From Megalonaias nervosa (taxonomy: Eukaryota; Mollusca; Bivalvia; Unionida; Unionidae): a stretch of 64,000 bases of DNA. The stretch lies in NCBI GenBank assembly GCA_016617855.1, contig JAECUM010003318.1, positions 1 to 64,000 of the forward strand, read 5' to 3'. Of this stretch, positions 58,787-64,000 are shown piece by piece; the stretch's first letter is position 1; each line of letters begins with the position of its first letter. The position numbers and the translations under genes are program-made. Under the pieces are notes generated by a model. It was given only the letters and a program-made list of their open reading frames with translations, had not been told where the DNA came from and did no database searches.

Positions 58787-59880
58787 GAATCCTGGGATGA
58801 AGACCCATTAAGTGTATATAAATGATACCAGTCTACCAACCATCATAGCCGCCATTGCAAAACTTGGAAAAACATTCTTTTCCAAAACTACTGAACAGAA
58901 TTTGATCTACATTATGACATGAAAATCTTTGAAATTTGTTGAAAAGATGCCAGTTTGCCATCACATTTGGTACATTACTAAAACAGACAAACAAATTGAC
59001 CAATCTTGATAGAAAGAATCCTGGTACGGAGACCTATAAAATTTTTACAGATGATGTCAGTCGTTGATCAAATCTGGCCCATGTTGCCAAAACTAGAAAG
59101 ACCTTTAGATAACTTTTAGATAACTTTTCAGAAACTGCGCAACAGAATTTTGCTAAATTAAACATACAAATATGGCCACTATTACTGAAATTATAAAACC
59201 TTGGAATGATTTCTCAAAAATACTCCACAAAATTTGACAATCACACATAACTTTGTCCAAAGCTGCTGAATAGAATTTGACAAAAAAAGAACAGAAATCA
59301 TCATGACATGATGACCTTTCCAAGTTTTAAAAATTTTGCCACTATGGCCATCATTACGAAAAATAGAAGCACCTTTAAATGACTGCTTCTAACAGTTAAC
59401 ACATACTTTGACTAAATTGACAGGTTACAGTATCCTGGCTCATAGGACTTTCAAGGGCTTAATATTTCATCCTGGCTTGAAGACCCTTCAGATTTTTACA
59501 AATGATGCTGATCCATCATGAAATATGGAGCTGCCATTACTAAAGATATAAAACGTTATAATTACGTCTCAACAGTCACTCAACAGAATTTGACCAAATT
59601 TGACATAAAGAATCCTGGTATGGGGGCTGTCAAAATTTGCTAAAATTTGAAAAATCTTGAAACCACTTATTCTTCAAAACCATTTAATAGAATGTGACAG
59701 AAAGCATTCTGGCATGAAAATCTTGCAGGTCTGATCAAATAATGCCTATCAACCATTAGGTATGGTTGTTGTTACTAAATTTAGAAAAATCTCAAACCAG
59801 TAATGTTTAAAAGCAGATTTTGTTTGGTTGTAAAAATTATAATTCAAAGAGCAGCCATCTTTCCAAAATCAATAGAACAT
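58787..59880. repeat. Old degenerate tandem repeat related to the 72-bp unit
   Basis: Five to six highly diverged copies with irregular spacing. Recurring landmarks are GAATCCTGG(C/T)ATGAAGACC (58787, 59017, 59465, 59609), ACAAATGATGCCAGTC-like stretches, and (A)GAAAAACCTTTAAATGAC...ACTACTGAACAGAATTTGA-like stretches (58875, 59095, 59370, 59575). The last pattern matches the 72-bp unit (AGAACCTTTAAAGACATC...ACTGCTGATTGTAATTTGA). Confidence 0.7.
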
Positions 59881-61165
59881 TTGACACAGACAGCATCATC
59901 TGACAGCATGAAGATTCCTGTATGATGTCACATTCACTTGGCTTAGTTTAGTCAAGCCGTATACTTCAATTTCAATGAGAATGTTTACAAAGCTTCTGCT
60001 TAAAGTGTGAGTTCCACTACTAAGCATTCCAGTCGTTGGATATTCATGTGAGAGGATGATTACTGGATGTATAAATTCCAGATTACTGTGATTTGTGATT
60101 GTGTATTTGTATTATTTCATTTGGAACATTACAGTACAAACAGACAAATTTTATTTAGAGTTGGAATTGCATCACATAATAAGAAACACTAGCTTGTTTG
60201 AGCTATTTTACTATGTAAAAAATGCTGTGATTGGATAGCTTTACATCATTTGGGAGGCCAGCATATTTCCATATTATTTTCTAAACAGACGAGTTTATTT
60301 ACTCCTATAAGTTAATATTTAAACCATTTTTGTTTTAGGGTATGGTCCATGTTACAGCCCCCACCTTCCTTGACCCATACCCATAGTTTTATTTGTAATG
60401 AGCCCCTTGGGGTAAATTGGCCATATTCAGACAGACATAAAAAAAAATTCTCAATGCCCCATGGGCAGTCAGTTAGAAAAGTGGCTGCCAACATGTTGAT
60501 AAAAATAGTTTTAAAAAAAGTTCAGAAGGCAGGGTCAGGAACATTCCCTTTGTCACAGCCAATCAATAATGAGAATTCGCATAATTTCATGGGTTTATTT
60601 GGACCAGTCAGAATCATATAAAGTGATACATTTACAGGTTGTCATATAAAAAATTTCAAACTGTATGCATGATATGTAAAGTGTAATGACAGTGTGATAA
60701 GAATGCTGATCTGCGATCAAATGTGGGTGGAAATACAAAAATTAGAGCACCTTAAAGCAGTTTTCATAAAATGCAATCAAAAGCCTTGGATGAAATTTCA
60801 ACACAAAGCATCCTGTTGAATCAGATTTCCTGACTAACTACTCTTACTTTGGCCTCTTGTATGCTACCTCATTTTTCCAAACAGGGATGTACGAAGTTGA
60901 CTGAATTGTTGAGCATTTTAACCCAATTTCATACATGTATAACCATTTGTACCTTAAGGGACTTAATGCGATGATACATAGGTTATGTGATTGGACAGTA
61001 AACAAGTCCAAAGTGATGGTCAGTTGATGGTTTTAGCTAATAATGAAGTTTTTGTATCTTTTCCATGAATTCAGGGTGTTTCCTCACATTTCAAGATTCC
61101 TGTTAAAGAAAATCAGACTGATTATCACTGACAGTTTCCATTATTTTGCAGCAAATTTTCAGTGC
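59881..61165. other. No gene seen
   Basis: AT-rich sequence. The ORFs at 60312-60494 (minus) and 60349-60621 (plus) lack recognisable motifs. Confidence 0.45.
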
Positions 61166-61233
61166 ACAGATACTGGCCGCCATGTAAAGCCTATATTGTG
61201 CTGAAAAATGGCGTTAAACCCTACAACAACAGC
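61166..61233 (+). mobile_element. SINE family A fragment (3' tail only)
   Basis: TACTGGCCGCCATGTAAAGC, then GCTGAAAAATGGCGTTAAAC and CCTACAACAACAG match the last ~70 bases of family A, a typical 5'-truncated copy. Confidence 0.85.
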
Positions 61234-61246
61234 AGTTGACAGGTCA

Positions 61247-61462
61247 GTGCTTCTCCTATAATGGCAGATAATGCACTGCAAAACTGAAAACCAGCATCCC
61301 ATTGCACATGGACTTTTTGTAAGAAACTATGACCAATTGTGTAGGGTTACAGATGAGCAAAATGGTTTTGCTCTTGTAGGAAATGCTGCAATCATATCTA
61401 TTATCGATATGGTTCATGAGGATGTTGGTGGAGCTCAGAGGGTTGCAGAGTCATCTAAATAA
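61247..61462 (+). CDS. Unrecognised small ORF, possible terminal exon
   Basis: An acceptor-like CTTCTCCTATAATGGCAG lies just before. From the first ATG (61271) it encodes 63 residues, including HPIAHGLFVRNYDQLCRVTD, EQNGFALVGNAAIISIIDMV and HEDVGGAQRVAESSK, then TAA, with AATAAAAG overlapping the stop. The composition is protein-like, but no family was recognised. It follows a SINE A tail directly. It could be a terminal exon, a retrogene fragment or chance. Confidence 0.3.
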
Positions 61463-61683
61463 AAGTGATATTCTGCCCTCTTTGTTTCAGTGATATCCCA
61501 GGGGTCACATGAAACAAACATGGATGCTTACAGACCAGAAAATTAACCAGTGCATTTCATATTAATAGTAGTGGCAGCAACAAGCTGATCAAGAATAAGG
61601 TGTTTTTTCAAAATAGCAATCTCATTACATCTGATACTTTCTCAGTTTTCATTGGTAAAAAACTTGACATTACATCAGAATGT

Positions 61684-61835
61684 ATTCATTGTTGAAAGGT
61701 CAACCATCCAGCCATGTATTCACAACATATTTGGTGGAAATTAATTCATAAAACAACCAATTCATTGTTGAAAGGTCAACCATCCAGCCATGTATTCACA
61801 ACATATTTGGTGGAAATTAATTCATAAAACAACCA
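61684..61835. repeat. 76-bp perfect tandem duplication
   Basis: Two identical adjacent copies starting ATTCATTGTTGAAAGGTCAA and ending ATTCATAAAACAACCA (61684-61759, 61760-61835). Confidence 0.96.
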
Positions 61836-62125
61836 TGCATGTTCATCTACACCAGCTTTTTAAATACTTTGAACTAATGGTAAAATGTTTGCAAATATTT
61901 GCATAAAATCTTAGAATTATGTCTTTTTTAAAGGTCACATATGACAGCAAGAACTGTAACTTTATGTTGCTATGTAAAAATGTTAATGAAAACAGTACAT
62001 CATAAATTAAGTTAAAAAACACTCAGATCTCATTTTAGGAGAACACCAATGTTTATACCAAGGAATTGTATTATTTAAACCTAATGTTAGACGTTAAATT
62101 AATTAAATTTATTACAACATTTTAG

Positions 62126-62216
62126 TAAATTTTTGTCATGTGCAATATATTTTTGAGGCTAGACTTGACATATATGACTATGAGCAATATTATCACTGTC
62201 AGACATGCCACTCTAG
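62126..62216 (+). CDS. Candidate internal exon, weak
   Basis: The open segment ends at the good donor GTAAGATT (62217) after CACTCTAG. Upstream acceptors are TACAACATTTTAG at 62125 or TATATTTTTGAG at 62157. The shared frame reads NFCHVQYIFEARLDIYDYEQ then YYHCQTCHS, with a C-x2-C-H that could be part of a zinc-binding site. If the second acceptor is used the exon is 59 bases and starts in phase 0. The segment is short and the acceptors are mediocre, so chance cannot be excluded. Confidence 0.3.
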
Positions 62217-63072
62217 GTAAGATTTTAATCTAGAGACACTGGTATTCATATTAAAATTTTCATATTTCATATTCATATTCATTTTTCATATTTAAGCAAA
62301 TAGGAGGTAAAAAGTTAAACCATTGTGCAGAATTTGGAAGAAATTTCCAATTCATGTCATTTTTGGGGTGTGTATGTGAATATCAATATGAATATTGTCA
62401 TAATGAAGAATAGAAAATCGATTGATAGTGTTTCTCGATTTAAAAACATAATCATAAATATTTATTCAGATCCAGTTTTGTGCCAGTTCCTTCTCTGACT
62501 CTGGTTCCACATTTTAACACTTGCCTTCTACTTCTTGAGCTGTGTTATATTGCTCAAAATATTGGTCAGTATTATTTATTTTTTTTATTTTGATTTAAAG
62601 ATGTGAACCCTGACCAAAAATATCTTTTCATAACTAAATTTTAAAATGGTTGTTTACTAATTTGTGACTTCACATCAGTGTGCATATATACAGTGACACT
62701 AAAGAATATGCGCTATTGGTTTTATGACTAATATATAGTTTCAGGCTGACAGTGACTCTTCAGTATAGCATTTCATGCATAAATGTTAGGGGGATGCTTG
62801 CTAAAATGACGTAGAACGGCTTCAGAAGTACCTGGAACATGGACAAAGTCAATTTATTCATAAGTTGAATGTTCACATAACATTTTACTATAACCATGTG
62901 TAGGAAATATGGCAATTTCAGCTTGTAATAACATGAGGTCAGGAATTTGCAAAAAGTGACCAGACACCAGTATTGAAATTGACAAATGTTTTACTTATTT
63001 GAAATGCTTCATGTTTGGATTCTGCACACTCAAAATATGCAGTAAACATTCCATTTTCATATATTCTATAAT
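62217..63072. other. No gene seen
   Basis: AT-rich sequence with ATTCATATT-type repeats at 62245-62300. No coding signal. Confidence 0.45.
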
Positions 63073-64000
63073 TTGGAAAATATTTTCTCTTGCTACAAGA
63101 AAAACTCAATGTGGCATCACTTCAAAGACAAATGTTGGTTGTATCATCTCAAACATCCTAAGCTGGTTATAGTGACAAGGAATTCTCCTCCCCCTCTATC
63201 ATTCTTTGAGTTCTACAGAAATTGGAGGAGGAGGGAGGTGTTGTTGGTAACACCAATCTTTAGTACTCAGCCATGGTTCCTCAAACCACTCTCTTTTGTG
63301 TCAGATTGGTTATACATGCTCAGAACATCAAAAATTCTTTGTCTTCCACAAGACCTCACCATAAATGCATCCATTGAAAAATCTCAGCTTGAAAGTGTTT
63401 CATTTATCATGAAGGCTATGGAAAACAAACTTACCACAGTCAATTTCTGATATTTTAGGCTCCATTTGGAGACAGTCAAGACAGCTACAATTATGAACAT
63501 ATCTCTCCAGTGATTGCTCTGCTTTTGAGACCAAAACCTGATCTATCCACTTTGTTCATTCGTAGATTTTGTTTCAAAACCCATAGCTATGTTGTTTCAT
63601 AATGGATAAGGGCACAGTGCTATCATACAGACATATCTGCTCATAGTTCTAGTGTTGTCATATGGTTTAAATTATTTGAAACCCATTTGCTTTAGTGTTT
63701 TAAAAGATGAGTGTTTAACAAGAGATCCAAGAATGTAGTCACATGAAGCTTTGTTATTGTGCTAAGTTACTTACAGTATCTTTCATCAGTTTAACTTCCC
63801 TTGAAATTACCCTCATACGCATTGGTTTTGCTTCTGGCATTGCTTTCTAGCCACAGAGGGCAAACCCCTAACTTCTTAGATCCTAGGAATTTTGACATAA
63901 AGAAAAACAGTTATCTTTTGTTACAACTCATTGGTCTTAAACTTAGCAATGGAAGAGAGTGAAAACAAGTTTTGTAAAACTGAACAAATAATTTATTTCC
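63073..64000 (+). pseudogene. YR (DIRS/Ngaro-like) retrotransposon fragment, runs off the window
   Basis: The ORF at 63073-63450 contains FYRNWRRREVLLVTPIFSTQ and PWFLKPLSFVSDWLYML, matching the style of the segment between RNase H and recombinase in YR retroelements (usually W-P-x-Q-x-W-F-x-x-L). About 400 bases later another frame (63826-63947) reads VLLLALLSSHRGQTPNFLDP followed by RNFDI, resembling the R-G-Q-T block at the start of the recombinase core. That frame continues through YLLLQLIGLKLSNGRE to a stop. Several stops lie between the two. The element differs from the one at 44-47 kb and is on the same strand. Assignment is by motif resemblance only. Confidence 0.5.

Noticed and set aside
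58245..58839. 163-187 codon ORFs on both strands at the 72-bp array
   Set aside because: A repeat of 24 codons gives open frames on both strands by construction, and the unit derives from an older non-coding repeat.

Overview
The window looks like a piece of a eukaryotic (animal) nuclear genome. It is AT-rich, with no bacterial-style gene packing, no operons, and no intact gene longer than a few hundred bases. It is crowded with non-LTR retrotransposon remains, tRNA-derived SINEs flanked by target-site duplications, tyrosine-recombinase (YR) retroelement debris, (TA)n/(CA)n microsatellites and many minisatellite arrays. This mix, including SINEs ending in (CAA)n or (CA)n and degenerate intronic-type repeats, is what I associate with marine invertebrates, most likely a mollusc. 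That placement is inference, not something the sequence proves.

Layout. 1-865: the right end of a 48-bp satellite that decays toward its edge. 2-9.1 kb: SINEs of three families (here called A, B and C), two minisatellites, two TA arrays, a foldback element and one convincing coding exon (2531-2698). 10.1-11.4 kb: a decayed plus-strand LINE reverse transcriptase with an internal deletion. 12.8-16.9 kb: SINE A copies and a decayed minus-strand LINE interrupted by a SINE A with a perfect 13-bp target-site duplication. 17.5-20.6 kb: six identical 37-bp repeats, a 5'-truncated LINE tail and a probable 54-bp exon (19364-19417). 21.2-29.2 kb: a 39-bp satellite, degenerate duplicated repeats and a two-block ~40-bp satellite. 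30-43 kb: mostly non-coding, with dispersed repeats, two protein-like fragments, a fragment of a DIRS-like gag region, SINEs, microsatellites and a second foldback. 44-47.7 kb: a long decayed DIRS-like YR retrotransposon. 47.8-49.5 kb: a SINE cluster including SINE A inserted into SINE C. 50.9-59.9 kb: degenerate repeats, an 18-bp satellite, a hAT-like transposase remnant, and 94-bp and 72-bp arrays. 61-64 kb: an unrecognised ORF, a possible exon and the start of a second YR element that runs off the right edge.

How the genes work together. No pathway or operon can be reconstructed. The best host signal is a few exon-like segments on the plus strand with good splice sites (2531-2698, 19364-19417, weaker at 62126-62216). 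They may belong to one or more large plus-strand genes whose introns hold the repeats. I could not recognise the protein. Nearly all of the long open reading frames in the window are by-products of tandem repeats whose period is a multiple of three, or transposon remains.
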